DNA from: Polytrichum commune
Lineage: Eukaryota > Streptophyta > Polytrichopsida > Polytrichales > Polytrichaceae
Assembly: GCA_950295325.1 (NCBI GenBank)
Contig: OX485807.1
Location: forward strand, 13,605,001-13,669,000
Reading direction: 5' to 3'
Length of the DNA: 64,000 nucleotides
Part shown: positions 12,075 to 25,300 of the stretch, in pieces
Numbering within the stretch: the first letter of the stretch is position 1
Layout of the letters: the number at the start of each line of letters is the position of its first letter
Made by a program: the position numbers and the translations under genes
The notes under the pieces: model-generated
What the model was told of the DNA's origin: nothing
The model's input: the letters and a program-made list of their open reading frames with translations, nothing else
Database searches by the model: none

Positions 12075-15000
12075 TCAACTAAGAAGAACCTCTTCAACAA
12101 CTTTCCTCAATGCAGAGGAAGCTTGTACAAGGTCTTCTTCCGTGTGCCCTGCCGTGACACAAATACGGATTGCAGCAGGCATATTGCACTTGTCTAATTT
12201 TGATCGCTTGATTTCACACATAAGCACCCCATTTTCCAACATCTGTCAAAAAACCCATCAAATTTCATTAGACTAGATTTTAATAATTTCATTGAATTTC
12301 AAGTTGCAGTTTTAGCTAAGCTCTCTTAACCCTTAACCCTTAAAAGGACCAAGGGGCTCACTGTAATACCTATATACACAATTTCTATGAGCCTCACCGC
12401 GTCTTCAAATCGGATTTTTGAAATTGGCGGGTTTGAAAATTTATTCAGTACATTATTGTCAATGAGAACTAGAAATACACTTATGTCACATTGATGATTT
12501 GAATACCAATTAAATATTTGCATCCAAGGGCACATAAGTTGTGTTGTGTATTTGAACCCAAACCTTGAACAACATTAAGGTATTCAACCAATTTGAAAAA
12601 GTGCACTTGACAAATGAGTTGATTTTAGATAAGCTCGCTTTTGACACAATTAGCTTAAAATGGAAGTATGTAGCTCATAGACACATTTTGTGCACAAAAA
12701 GGCCTATTTTGGGGCTCTTGGACACTTTGGGATTGAAGGCCTGAGGATCAAAGGATCACATCTACACAATCATATTTCTGGTCCTCCTATGATGAAATCA
12801 AAAAAAAGAAGTTCAAAACCCATCATAGTCACAAATCTAATTGTTCTGATGGGGAACTTGACAAAGTTTGTTGAAAATCCCAATATTATAGATTGGTGTA
12901 AAGTTGCAAACATAATATGATCTTGGAGTGATCAACCCATCAGATGTATTTTGAGATATGATTACTTCGTGATGTATTGAGGATAATCATTCATGAAGAC
13001 TTTTGATCAAGCTTTTGAAGGTGGTGATAAAATTCACTAGCTACATCCAGACAGGAAAAATTGCTAAGAAATAATTACTCTTACCAATTCGGTAATCCTT
13101 TGCAAGATAGCTGAATCTTCAGTGAATGACGTTGATTTACTCAACTGCAAGAATACTAGGGGAGACAATGAATCTCCCTCCACTTTGACCCCTGGGATTG
13201 TTGCTAATTCTGTTTCACAGAAACAATGGGGTCTATTAGTATTTATCCTGAGAATAGAAAAACCTTGGGAAAAATAAAATTTTAAAAATAAGATTAAAAG
13301 ATTTTGAGTCCACCTTCTACTAAAAAAAATTAATTTTTTTTAAAAGGCCAAGAAGCGATTTTTTTTCAGTTCGTTGGACCTATTTTGAGCTAATTTTGAA
13401 ATTTGGGACCAGACTGAAGAAACATGCTTGATCACGTACGTGAGCGAAATGTGGTCACGTTTTGATGAAGTTTAGAAAGTAAGTGAGGATTGTCCTCCAA
13501 AATTTCTATGGCTGAAATCGAAGCACTCGCTAAATATGGTGGTAATGCAGCTGAAAAACAGTATCCTGCTCCTGCAAGGCGCTGCTCACAAAATTCAACC
13601 ACCACCAGTTAGACCCCAAGAAAATAAAACACCCAAAATACTGTCCAGAGGAAAAATAAAGTACTGCCAAAATTTCTTGAGTACACATTTCTAGAGCAGT
13701 GTTTTGACTACATTGCTACACAAAGTATACATATAATATGGTTACCATTATATACTTCTAGATTTCTCCCCTGAATAATTTGTTTTGCAATGTTCATGCA
13801 TCAATAGCACAATATTTCTCTAATGAGCAACATTATTTTTGGAAAAAACCACTTGTCCAGAGTTACTTAAATCTTGGTTTAAGGTACAAATTTTGAATGA
13901 ACCTCTGAGAACAACAGAGAAAATCTCCAGGATACATGGAAATTATCAAGATTCAACAGTCACACAGGCATCAAGACATCGACTGGTAGTTAAAAACAAC
14001 TACAGACATGCACCATTCAAATTAATTTTCAAATTTTTCCAAGTTTTTACCACATAGAGCTTCATGTCAAATAAACAATAGCATCTTCTGAAAAGGCACG
14101 AGAAAAACCTGGTGATCAACAACTTTTGCACTGCCAGTGCAAAAGCCACCAACAGATGACATCGCATGGCCCATGGCTGCTGTGATGATATCGATTTTCT
14201 CAACCTGAGTTTCCAAACAGAAAACCCATTAAAAAAACTACTGTGAACGAAAACAAACAATCATTGGAAAAACCAATCTTGGTAAATTCTATAGAGGATG
14301 AAAGGCTCCTGTAGAAAACATTATACCGGGATGTTGAAATGCTCTGTAAGCCCACGACCAGTCGCTCCAAGCACACCAATGGAATTGCTTTCGTCAACTA
14401 GGATTCGGAATTTGTACTTCTCCTTGAACCGGAGGATCTCATCCAGAGGTGCCAACTTCCCTGAATTCTGTCCACAGCCAACTTCATCATTTTTGATAAC
14501 CAACAAAAATACTTCTATAATTTCATTGCCATGAAAGTTCTTGCAGATGGAAGATGGGTAAAGTGGATAAGGGCTACTTTACAGTATGGCCAAGGGCCAT
14601 GACCATGACATTGTGAGGACCCTTGAAATTCATCCAAAGGCCGTTCCATTGGAGAATTGGAATTAGATTTTGTGCGGTCAAGGGCCTTCAAGTGCAGTGT
14701 AAAGACATACGCGACTGGGCTCTCAATGGAATTCTATTTTATTACCATCCCCAATATGTGGGCCATTTCACACAATGAGTTATAAAAAAAATCAAGGTTT
14801 ATTAGATAGGGTTATTAGATTTTGATAACTTCAAGTATTAGGTCTCCCGGCTTTGTGATAGACCCACCTCTTTGACACAAAATCTGGTATACCATAAAAC
14901 ATCATCCAATGCATGCCATGCAATACTCCATGTAGGTTATACATCCATTCAAACTTCCTTGGTCCCTTAGGTCCTCAAGCTCTAGTGTTGAGTGAAGTGG

Positions 15001-18000
15001 GACAGTTCTCAGCATTTTCCACCACTGGGAAATTCTGGATTTCAATGCTCATAGGCCCTCAATCTCTAGTGTAAAGTGCCCAAGTCCCAAAGACCTTAAA
15101 ATGCTTCTATAATAATACAAAATGTTGAACAACAGACAGAAAGAAACAAGAAACAAGATGGTTTTGCCAAAATTTACTTGGTAGATAGCTTCGACCACAA
15201 TAAAGCGTCGATTAAGAGCTTTTTTCTTGCGCAGGTCTTCCTTTCTCACTTCCTCGAGAAGAGACTCGAGATCTTTCATGTCATTGTGCTTAAACATCTT
15301 CACTTTGCTCCTTGACAGATACAAACCATTCTGAATTCCCCAGTTGACACCTTCATCCCTGCAGATCCAAGCATATATCATCAGAGACAACTTCTAAGAA
15401 TGTAACACCCACGTCACAAAATTAGATTTGCTAAAAAAGAAAATAGGGCAACTCATAGCGCATGTATGAGTAAAATTTGTAGGTATCTTTAAAATGATGG
15501 TAGAAGAGCGTGAATATCTTACGCTAGAATAAGATCTCCCGCTTTGCAAAAGGCAGGAATCACACTCATCACAGTGGCAAGTCCGTATGAGTATAAAATC
15601 GAATCGGGTGTCCCCATGAATTTGGCTATCTTTTCTTCCAAGTCCATATGCACATCTGGCAAGATCACATCGAGATGCCAGTGTTAAATTCACCCATGGA
15701 AGCTTTATTAGGACCGAAAATATGTCCAAAACCTAATACCACCACAAATACAGCATGGTACAAATCATCAATGATTTTCAGCATGAACAAAATGAGAGTC
15801 ACATTAGAATTAACCTTTCACCCAATGGGGTTCACATATTGATGTTCAAGAGTCAGTCCCCTATGCTTTTCCATGGGTTGTTTTTCGTTAAATATTGAGA
15901 ATTTATTTCCACTTGTGGTGCATGCTCTGAGTTATTGCTTGAATTTGAATGAAGAGCAACCTATTTGGCGCATTGAGGGCCAATCTCATTTTAGCACCTC
16001 TTGGCATGCCAAAAATGAGTTTGACCCTCAATCAAAGCAATATAGTACGTTCTTCATTCAAATCTCCACACCACCTCCAAGCATGCACCAAAAAACTTAC
16101 CAAACACAAAAGGTGTTCTTTGCAATACAATCATCTTCCAAAACATAGAAAAAATCATGTTGAGTTAGAGGATAACTCTATTGCCCATCACATAAATTAA
16201 CCTTACCAATGGTTCCATAGAATCCACGAGGACCGCAAGCCCCAACACCGTACTTTTGTATTGCAGCATCACAAGATTCCTGTGGAAGCCCACAGCAAAT
16301 AAGACTTCCCTCAAACACAAGACTTTGACTCCCATAGAGTGTTAGTTACTTTTACAAGAGTCTTGCAAAAATTATATTCATTCCTGTGCATTTGAATGAG
16401 TCTTGAAATTTACAACAAAACAAACATCTTACCGTAATTTTTGGATGGCCAATCAGTCCCAAGAAATCTGCAGAGGCCATGTTGATGACATCCTTGCCGT
16501 TAACAACAGTGTGAGGTCCTGCTGCACTGTAAAACCACATAAGGAATCTTATAAGCTGATCTTTATGAGCAGCACCTGGAAGAGCTCTACTAAAATTAAT
16601 AGTAATAAATCAAAGACTTAAAGAATGTGGCAGTCAAGCAGAAACAGGAACACATTGTCACAATCAATCCATCAAAAGACTCTCAACCCTCACTCTAATA
16701 TAGTCATCTCTAAGCATACATGATTCAAAAGCCTGACAGAAGCTACAAGTGCTAACAAAATACCTTATGTCATATTGCACCTACAAAAAATCATTCAGAT
16801 CACAAAAGATGGCTGGCTCAAAAATGACAGTGACAGGAGTCCAAAACAAGTGCAGGGAAAACCATTCTTGTCATCTTGGAATGTTGCACATATGCTTCTT
16901 TTGTTCATCTTCTTAGACCACAATTTTGGGTTAGGTTCAAGACAATTAATAATTCCCACCTTTCAAGAACAGGAGGCTCCTTCTCCATTTCTTCAGTGAT
17001 TGGTGGGTGAAGAGGCTCAGGAGTCCATTCCTCACAAAGTTGATCAATTTCCTGCTCGCACAAGAACAATTGTTCCAAGGTTGAGAAACTAGTGTTATAA
17101 ACATTATGCCAGAGTATCCTCTGCGCATCCTTCAAAGCATCTTGGCACTTTGAAAGAAAATTAATTACAATCCATTTTTCAAATCTATGGTGACTAATAA
17201 ATAGTCCACTGCTTGATCCAGGAAGCTCCTGACAAAATTGCTCAAATCCATCTAATGTTCACATCCAATTTATTCTCCTAACTGAAGTTTGATTGATTTT
17301 CATAAGATATCATCACAACTGCATATATTGATTGAGATGAGGGGTGGCTTAACCCCAAGACCTTAACCCGGATCCCAAGGGAACTCTGAGGTTAAGCAAC
17401 CTCAGGCCGGAATAGTAATCGGATGGGTAACAGGTGACCTTCCTAGCACTTGGTTTCCGGTGCACCTTACCACCTATGGTTCACCCAATCATAGTGGAGG
17501 TACCCGAGTGAACCAGATATTCTCAACCAAACATGTGGGAACCTAGGGGCTTGCCCTTGGAGGAGATAGGTGCCAGCCAGCTTGTGTGCACCTGTTCAAG
17601 GTGTTCACCTTCAAAAGTATATATAAATATACACTTAGACCAACTCGAAAATGAAGCAACACCATAATTTCAGCTGATGGCAACATTGGAGTCGTCTTTC
17701 TTTCTTGATTAATAGGTTGATTGAGTTGAGTCATAGAGTTAAGTTGTTAAAAATGTAAAGAAAGAACACTCTCATCACCATGTACGTGTGTGTAACATTT
17801 TTTTGCTCCCCCTGTCATTCACATTACTCATAATAATTGGTATAATTTCTGAAGACAACAAAAGAAAAGATTACCAATAAACTGCTGAAATTGAAAGGTA
17901 TGGGAAAAACTGAAGATCACTCACAGCTTCCGAAAGGGATGGAGTATCCGGTGTGTAACTTTTCTGAAACAGGAGGAAGACTATCACCACCACAAGCATA

Positions 18001-18856
18001 GTCTCCAACAATAAATGCCCTGCCATCCCCAGAAACCCGTAAAATATATTCAGTACCCAATTTCATACTTACATCCAGCAGGCCAAATTGCACTAAATCT
18101 TGCTACCATTCCCTATTGCACCCAACTCCACTTGTTTCCTGTCTGTTTGAGTGCTAACCATGAACCGAGAAAGAAATAATAACACACAAACAAAACCCAA
18201 ACAAAGTTGACCCTAACCCAAGGAGCTTAAAAAACAGAAAGACTTGGCAATGCACTCAAGAAATGGTTGGGAAACATGGGATTGAATGCACTCACCATAG
18301 AACCCAAACAGAGGTAACTCATCCTAACCCCAGGAGCTTAATAAGAAAGAAAGACTTGACAATGCACTCAAAAATGAGATGAGAAACATGGGATTGAGTT
18401 CACTCACCAGAAAATCCAAACAGATGTGACTCGCCCTAACCCCACGAGCTTAACCATCAAAGTAAAAATCAAAACAAGGCATGGCAATCCACTCAAAAAT
18501 GGTTGAGAAAACATGGGATTAAATGCATTACCCATGATATCCAAAGAGATGTGACCCACCTAACCCAAGGAGCTAGAAAAGGAAGGAAGACTTGACAACG
18601 TACTCAAAAATGGTTGAAAAAACATGGGATTGAGTTCACTCACCAAAAAATCCAAACAGATGTGACTCGCCCTAACCCCATGGCTTAGAAGAGAAAGAAA
18701 GACTCAAAAATGGTTGAAAACACATGGGATTGAATGCACTCACTCACCATCAATGTGGATGCCAAAGATGACTGCATCTGCCAGAGGCAAATCGAACAAC
18801 GAAGTTACAAAGTCTTTGATGTTCATCAAGAAACTCTCGGCCATCGCAAAAGACAT
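12075..18856 (-). CDS. LCB1: Serine palmitoyltransferase subunit 1 (LCB1)
   Basis: With LCB2 this subunit condenses serine and palmitoyl-CoA, the first committed step of sphingolipid synthesis, at the ER membrane. Twelve GT-AG exons keep frame: 18748-18856, 17925-18019, 16960-17051, 16433-16526, 16207-16279, 15523-15655, 15178-15358, 14327-14467, 14109-14204, 13440-13581, 13085-13209, 12075-12242. They total 1,449 nt or 482 aa, the length I recall for Arabidopsis LCB1. Visible features are a membrane segment in exon 2 ([14 protein letters not shown]), [31 protein letters not shown] with the cysteine altered in human HSAN1 neuropathy, and [12 protein letters not shown]. In the stretch equivalent to the PLP-lysine motif of LCB2 it reads [12 protein letters not shown], so no catalytic lysine motif is present, as expected for LCB1. 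ATG 18856 was chosen; an in-frame ATG at 18844 is an alternative. Introns carry a MITE, a SINE and a minisatellite, yet no exon is damaged. Confidence 0.96.
12690..13084. other. LCB1 intron 11, nothing further seen
   Basis: This AT-rich intron portion runs up to the exon 11 donor. The whole intron spans 12243-13084. I see no element with clear ends. Confidence 0.5.
14571..15081 (-). mobile_element. Harbinger-like MITE, diverged copy E in an LCB1 intron
   Basis: The element runs from GGGCTACTTTACAGTATGGCC to GTGTAAAGTGCCC, about 511 bp, in the same orientation as copy D. It has a sister at 46580-47088 (shared TTTACA(G/C)TATGGCCAAGGG and a GTGTAGTGTGAAG-type block), which defines a second subfamily. 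It lies in LCB1 intron 7, between exons 15178-15358 and 14327-14467. TAA flanks the left end; the right flank is imperfect. Confidence 0.7.
15656..16206. other. LCB1 intron 5, nothing further seen
   Basis: AT-rich intron between exons 5 and 6. I see no bounded repeat or hidden exon. Confidence 0.5.
17342..17716 (+). mobile_element. SINE with a 5S rRNA-derived head
   Basis: The first ~126 bp (17342-17467) follow plant 5S rRNA from end to end: GGGTGGCTTAACC at the start, CGGATCCCAAGGGAACTC, GGTTAAGCAACCTCAGG over the A box, then GGATGGGTAAC with ACCTTCCTAG over the C box, and GGTGCACC at the end. An unrelated tail of about 250 bp follows. Fourteen-base direct repeats flank the unit, TTGATTGAGATGAG (17328-17341) and TTGATTGAGTTGAG (17717-17730), with one mismatch. 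This is the structure of a 5S-headed (SINE3-type) retroposon. It lies antisense in LCB1 intron 2. No poly-A tail is obvious. Confidence 0.75.
18216..18750. repeat. Minisatellite in LCB1 intron 1, about 112 bp x 5, carrying donor-site copies
   Basis: Five units start near 18216, 18325, 18437, 18560 and 18672 with CTAACCC(C/A)A(G/C)GAGCTTA and each continues to AACATGGGATTGA. The last unit ends in the real exon 1 donor (CACTCACCAT on the plus strand, TG|GTGAGTG when read as RNA). Three of the four upstream units carry the same CACTCACCA string, so spare 5' splice-site-like sequences lie downstream of the true one. Confidence 0.85.
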
Positions 18857-19190
18857 TTTCACCTACTCCACCAAACCCTCAAAAACCTCTCTCGCTCTCT
18901 CTCTCTCCCTCTCTCCCTCTCTCTCTCTCCCTCCTTCTTTCTCTCTCTCCCCCCACCCACCAAAACTCTTTCCACTTTCTTCTCTATCCCTCTCACCAAC
19001 CCAACTCACACATCATCATCCCTACTATCATCATGCTTGAACCCCTTTTTCCTTCTTCTACTATTCCTCCTTTATTTCCTTGTTCCTTCTCCTTCTTGTT
19101 TGTTCCGCCGCCTTCACCACCATCCAAAAACTCAAAAACCCAGGAACTTCAACAACAACCCAGTAATAAGGTACTCCAACTGAGGGCCTG
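18857..19190 (-). promoter_or_regulatory. LCB1 5' untranslated/promoter region with CT-rich tract
   Basis: Immediately upstream of the LCB1 start is a pure CT tract on the plus strand (about 18888-18960), GA-rich in the gene's sense. GA/CT tracts are common at plant transcription starts. No TATA box position can be fixed by eye. Confidence 0.5.
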
Positions 19191-22100
19191 AGTCTCCGCA
19201 CTGTCTGCCTACCCTCGTGCTCCACTTCTGTTTTTTGTGTCTTCCAAATTCAATGCCGAATGTTTAAAGTTGAGGCTCCGAGTATTTAAGTACTGAGATT
19301 GTCTGTCAATGATAGTGTTTTGCTGTAAATTGTTGAGTCATTTCAACCGAGAGAATTTCAGAAGAAAATTGAAATAGGTAGATTACTAAGTAGGTGCGCA
19401 GGTATGTACCCATTGAGCCCATTGCGACACTTCCAAGTTTACTGATGGAGTAATCTGTCTGCAAAAGTTGAAAAACAAATAAGTGTTTTATAATAATTCT
19501 TCGAACTTATGCATTTGTTTTCTTCTTGGGAGAAAGAGAGATAGATTTGAATCATGTGTACTGTAGTGTGATGTTTGGTTCAACAATATGAGTGTCGAAA
19601 GATCATTTTCTTTCATGTGGAATGCAACATTGTCTTGAGTAATGGGGACATGACACATGCAATTTTCTTCCAAATATGGATTTACAATGTTGCAATTACT
19701 CTCACTTACCAAGCGATTTTTCATCACAAGTTGCTAACAAGAGAAGGTAGGGTTTTGGCCAATGGATGAACTCATCCATCATCCATGACAATATTTGTTC
19801 ACTTATTCATAAGAAGTGTCATCCAAAAACTTACCATAGTGACATAAAATACCAAGTGACACTAAATATCATATTTAGTGTACTTAGTATGCACACCAAA
19901 GAATATGATATGAGTTAGTTGGTAAAAAAGAATAATGTCAATATACATTTACAGTAACACATAACTTTGAACATTACTAAGCCTCGTTCAGCTTGGTGTT
20001 CTTTCTATTTGTGGAAGTTGGAGGTAAGGTGGTCGTTGACCCATGATGATGTTCCTTTTAGATCTAGCCCTAGTCTATATGAATTTTGAGATGTATGCAC
20101 ATGGTGCTTCGATTGTGCTTGAAATGATTTTGAGCCAAGGGAATACTAGATTATTAGAGTTGAGTTTATGTTATATGTAACTGTTGTATTGTTACTAACA
20201 TAGGAACCTAAGTCATGATGAACTTCAAAATTGGCAAGAGGTGAGTGGATGTTGGTGAGTTCCGATCTACTCAAGTTATCAGTTTAAGTGTAGGGCATAA
20301 TTAGTATGCTTGTGGACATAATTAGGAGGATATGAATGAATTGTGGCTCGAATCAACTCACGTTCCCCACAATTTTATAGGTATCCCTGCAAAAGAATTT
20401 ACGTCATCAATCAAAACTAAATGCTAGTTGTCAGGAGAATGTTGTTAGCCAACTTATGAGCATAGTATAAGAGAGATACCTGGGAGGGAGGGTGGGTGGA
20501 GTCACCCTCTTCTAAGGCATTGCCTTGTTGTTGTTTTTCACTCATATGCATTTTAATTTTTTTTTATCAAAAATCTCCAAGTATTGAACATCCATTATTT
20601 TTATTTACAAGTTTTGAAGTAGTCTACAAAGTGCTCATACAACCCCAGAAACTTTTTTGATTTTGTTGTCATTAACTGATTGCATGTTAGAATTTCACAA
20701 GGTAATTGAGCTCTCTCATGAGCCATTTAACACCTAGCTCGGCAAATTGTCTAACCAAAACCCACATCTCCGTGGAATTTTTGCCCAATACAATGCTTAC
20801 AAAGCAAAGGCTTCCAACATTGTTTACCAAAACCCAAGGTACTTTAGCTACCGTGTATATATTCATGCATTTAGTCAACTATGTCTTCTACACCTACTCA
20901 CAAACACGAAACCAAAAACTCCCCGCATATCCTCTTTCAAAATTGTAATACCCTTATGACTACATCCTTGGAGAGATTGCTTCACATGTGCCCATCCACC
21001 AACAATTATGAAAATGAAGTCAATTGTGTACACAAGGTGTCCACAAGAAAATGCCACTTGTCATCAAGGTCACAAGTATGGAGATTTTTATTGCAAAAAT
21101 GATGGAAAAGAGATGCAAGGTAAGTATTGTAGTAGTATTTTACTCCACAAGCAAATTCTTTGCACTTTGCTAGTCATGATACGTACATTATTGACCGACT
21201 TTATTGCAACACCACACATGTCCAACAAAGCTCCAAACAAAGTTTATCCAAAGTTTCACACAAAGCAAATTGAGTAGCCACTTGAGTGCATTTACCCTCA
21301 ACAAAGGTTAACCCTTAACTTCATGAGAGGCACAATTTGGGCTTATGAATGATTTTTGAAGGCAAATTCATCTAGAAAGAAGGTACTAGGAAGGTCACGA
21401 TAGGTATTGTCGTGTTCCTCATGAAAATTTATTGCCAATGGCAATGATCCCATTCCAATGCAAAAATATGGTTGTTCACAAGAAATTGTTAAAGTCAAGA
21501 ATGAACTAACATTAGCCTCTATTGACAAGTTTCTATTTATAATAACTTCAAGTTATTTTGATTGAAAATTGTCAATTTTCTATTGACTCTTTTTTGTTAC
21601 CTCAAAGCTTGAAATTTTGCACTATAAGTTTATTGCCCATATTTAACGCAATTTCTTGAAGTTTAATGATTCAAAAGTGATTACAAATAAGTTATAGAAT
21701 TTACTAAATATTGCTATCGTATTCATGTGATATGAAGAGAAAATCATTAACAAGAACTTTTCTTTTTAGGTACACTACACTATAATAAGTTAAGGGTTAA
21801 GGGCTCACCCTAGCCCTAAGCTTACAGAGTGGATGTATCATGATATGGACGGATACTTCTTTTATATCCCTAAGGATGTGGTAGGTATAGCCATCACCAT
21901 TTAACCCATCAACTTTACTTGAGACCCTAGGATGTTACCCTACATACATAGGGTCCGATGGCTTAAAAACCCAACTTTAGTTACCACATCTCAAGTAGAA
22001 TGTATATTCATGGCATGGCATGTTTCCATGCTCATTGTAAGGCCTTCAAATGGATACTATCTAGCATTCCACTAGTAAATAATTAATTGGCTTGTATTTA

Positions 22101-22379
22101 CATATCCAACCTTATAAAATAATTATAGGTAGATAGATAGAGATTTTTCTCAATGTGAAGGAATCACTTTGCCACTTATGGTGAAGGCCACGTATTGAAG
22201 TGAATGATAAGCAATGAGCCAAGCATTTGGAGGATTTTGTTTACATCCATAGTTAAATTTTGACACTAGAGAATTCATCTTATGTACTATTTCTTGTCTA
22301 CAAAAATTTATAACCAACAATTTTCAATAGAAAGCATTGAATTCTTGGAAGGGTCCAAGTCCTCTACGACCATAAACCT
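19191..22379. other. Intergenic between the coiled-coil gene and LCB1
   Basis: No convincing gene. A repeat of family R2 covers about 19670-19890, including the palindrome ACTAAATATCATATTTAGT at 19861-19879. The rest is AT-rich DNA with scattered short open frames. Confidence 0.5.
19670..19890 (+). repeat. Dispersed repeat family R2, copy 1
   Basis: It matches 51770-51970 in the same orientation (shared TTGGCCAATGGATGAACTC, then CATCCATGACAA and TTCACTTATTCATAAGAAG) and 50540-50720 and 25440-25620 in reverse. Copies end near ACTAAAT...ATTTAGT palindromes, which suggests a mobile origin. No coding content. Confidence 0.65.
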
Positions 22380-25300
22380 TCACTTGGAGCAGTATGGGGT
22401 TGGAGTAGCATGTCTTTCAAGAAAATTCTTTGTTGCTTGTGCAGTGTCTCTCAAAACACAGTTTGCTTCCACTAGAAAATCTTCTTGTGCTTGCAAATAC
22501 AAAGAAGCCTACACAACCCCCCAAAAATAAAGATTGTTATTGTATTGAGAAGTCACAAGGCCACATATCCATAGATTAAGTTAAATTTTCTATGTATGTC
22601 TAGCATACGCACACAACAAACCGACTCAACACAATTGTAACATGGACTTGAAAGCTGAGAAAATGACAAAAAATTAACTAAATATAAAGTAAATCTAGAT
22701 TTATGTGGGGATTTTGATTACATGTATAAATTTGCAAGCATGTAGTTCTATGACCACATCCTGTGATATAAGTAGTGAAAAATATCTTATATGTAGAGTA
22801 AATTTCTCAATTGTGAACGCATTTCTATTGCTTGGACAATGTGTCATCATGAAGATTACCACATATGGAATGGTATTTTGGTCACATAGCTACTCATCAT
22901 ATGTTTACTTAGGGTTCTCATCATATGTTTATCTTTTCCTTTCTTTTCTTTTCTTTTCTATGTGCTTTGTTTGGCAATGTGCATGTACCGACAACACGAA
23001 AGATGATCGCATATGCATTATTATTCTCAAATAAATATTGTTCATATTTGTCTAAGTCCTAGTAATTTTTGACACCTTGATATTGCTGACAATATATTGG
23101 CCAACACCATGGTGAAGTTGATTGTGGTCAGAGCCACACAAGCCCTTCACTTGCCTCCCCACTTTGATCTTTTGCATGTCACCAAAATAGTCATAGCTGA
23201 ACAACCAAAAACATGTCAAATTTTGATTCGTGACCAACCTTAAACCCTTAGGGTAGAGAGAATTGTGGTTGGGATAAATGGGATTGGATGCTTCATCCTT
23301 GGACATAGACTTAGACTCGAATGTAAACCCATGATGGGCCAACTGAGCTTAGTCATATACCAAATGTTAGAGATGGTCTCTTTTGAAGAAAAAACACATA
23401 CTAAATTAAATGTTTTGTAAATGTTTGTGACACGCAAGTCGTTGCTGCTTACTTACATGATGTCAAATGATGAATGTTTCACCTATCTCCAAAGTGGGGA
23501 GTGTTATTATGTGATCGGTGAGCGATGAGCAATAACTTCTGAGCGATGGGGGAGGATCCTATTTGTAATTACATCCACTAGTATCCTATACTCATGGTTA
23601 TTTGCTGCATATAATAACAACAACTTTTATAATAACAATATGAGTGAAAATGGACTTAAATGTTGTTGTTAGATTCAACATCCAATTCTCCAAAGTCACT
23701 CACCTTGCAACATCTAAAGCACGACCTTGTGGAGTCGGTGAGGTGGTCAAAAGCTCCAAATCCCCATGGCCATGCTTCTTCTTCATGAAGGAGAGTTGTT
23801 GTTTTTCAACCGCCAACTTCATCCTCTCTTCATCATGCTTTCGTTTCAATTCCAACAACTCCTTTTGGGCCATTTGTGCCTAACAAGACCAACCCAACAC
23901 ATGCCCTCATGCTTTAAACTTTATTTAAATTACTGGAATTGGTGTGGAAATGATCTCACTTTGTCATCGTCGTAAGTTAATACCAATTCACCAAATATGG
24001 TATTTGTATCACTTGCTATTTGGAAATCACACAATGCTATAACTATTTACTACATACATCTCATTTTTGGGTCAATAAAGGTCAAATTGGTTGGTTGGAC
24101 GTCATAGAACATTAACATCTTTACTTGGTATAAAATTATATCCATAAAAAAATAGCAGTGCATAACTCCAAATAGTAGGTGACTCTAAATATCATATTTA
24201 TTGTAGTACATTGAAGATTGTGTTTAGTGCCACTTACTATTCGGAGTTACACAATACTATAACTATTTATCGAGAATGTAAAACTTCACCAAACAAAGTC
24301 ATTTATGTCCTATAATGTCCAAATAATCTATTCAACTTTCGTGAGTAAAATTTGAAGTCAAGAGTAAGAAGTTATTGCATTGCGTGATTCCAAATAGTAA
24401 GTGACACTAAATACCATAGACGGTGTAGTGGATGGTGTCATGTACACTATTGGCAAATGGTCTAAACTAGGTTCTAAAGCTCTGGAAGTGTCACGTCTAC
24501 TACATGTCAGCATAAGCAACCATTTGAAGAGAACAATTATTTGCCATGTGCTAATTAGCATAGTAACACATTGGAGTACTTAGAAGTTGGGATGATGGTT
24601 TCAACAAGAGGGAGATATTATTAAGCATACTAATGCCAAGTGTCATGTATTTAAAGTCTAGTGTGCAAGAGGAAGGTAATATTGAGCATACTCATCGCAA
24701 GTGTTAGATGTTTACACTTTGAGGATGCAAGAGGAAGAGGATGCACTCATGGTCAACTTGTTGATTGTTATGTAGCCTCATAATATTATTGAGCATACTA
24801 TTGTCAAAGACATTAGTAAAACACACATTAATATCACATGTCATTTGGTTTCACTGATGGTTAGTTGGTTGGTCATTAGTGTAACCTAGGCATAGGCCTT
24901 GTAATAAGGTAAGTGAGTTTACTAAGCCGGTGACACTAAAGACCATAAACGGTGTACATATATAATGAATGTAGGAAATGATATCCCTAAACATGTAGAA
25001 GATGATTTAGAGATCTCACATCCTTCCCATTAAGACTTTTACTTTTCAAGTTTCTAAGAAACCAAAAAAACTACGATAGTTTTTGGAATGATAAAGCTAC
25101 ATGTGAATGATAATACATATTTTCATCCAAATATGTACACATTCTTCCCTTCTTTTCTTTTCTTTTGTGGGGGGGGGGATGCCGATGGTGAAATTCCACA
25201 TGAAAAATTTGGAGTAATATTTTATTTCTATTTTTTAAGACTATAACACACTTTGGCATGTTTTACACTAAATATTAGGGTACCATTTCTTGCAAAGAAT

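Noticed and set aside
19386-19465. A short minus-strand open stretch (DYSISKLGSVAMGSM) between a CAG acceptor and a GT, reminiscent of choline-transporter-like proteins
   Set aside because: Only about 17 codons and no neighbouring exon of that family; likely chance, or a 5' UTR exon of LCB1.
23052-23342. Possible extra exon of the coiled-coil gene (ESKSMSKDEASNPIYPNH)
   Set aside because: No acceptor/donor pair gives the phase needed between 23704 and 22508, and the residues are not coiled-coil.
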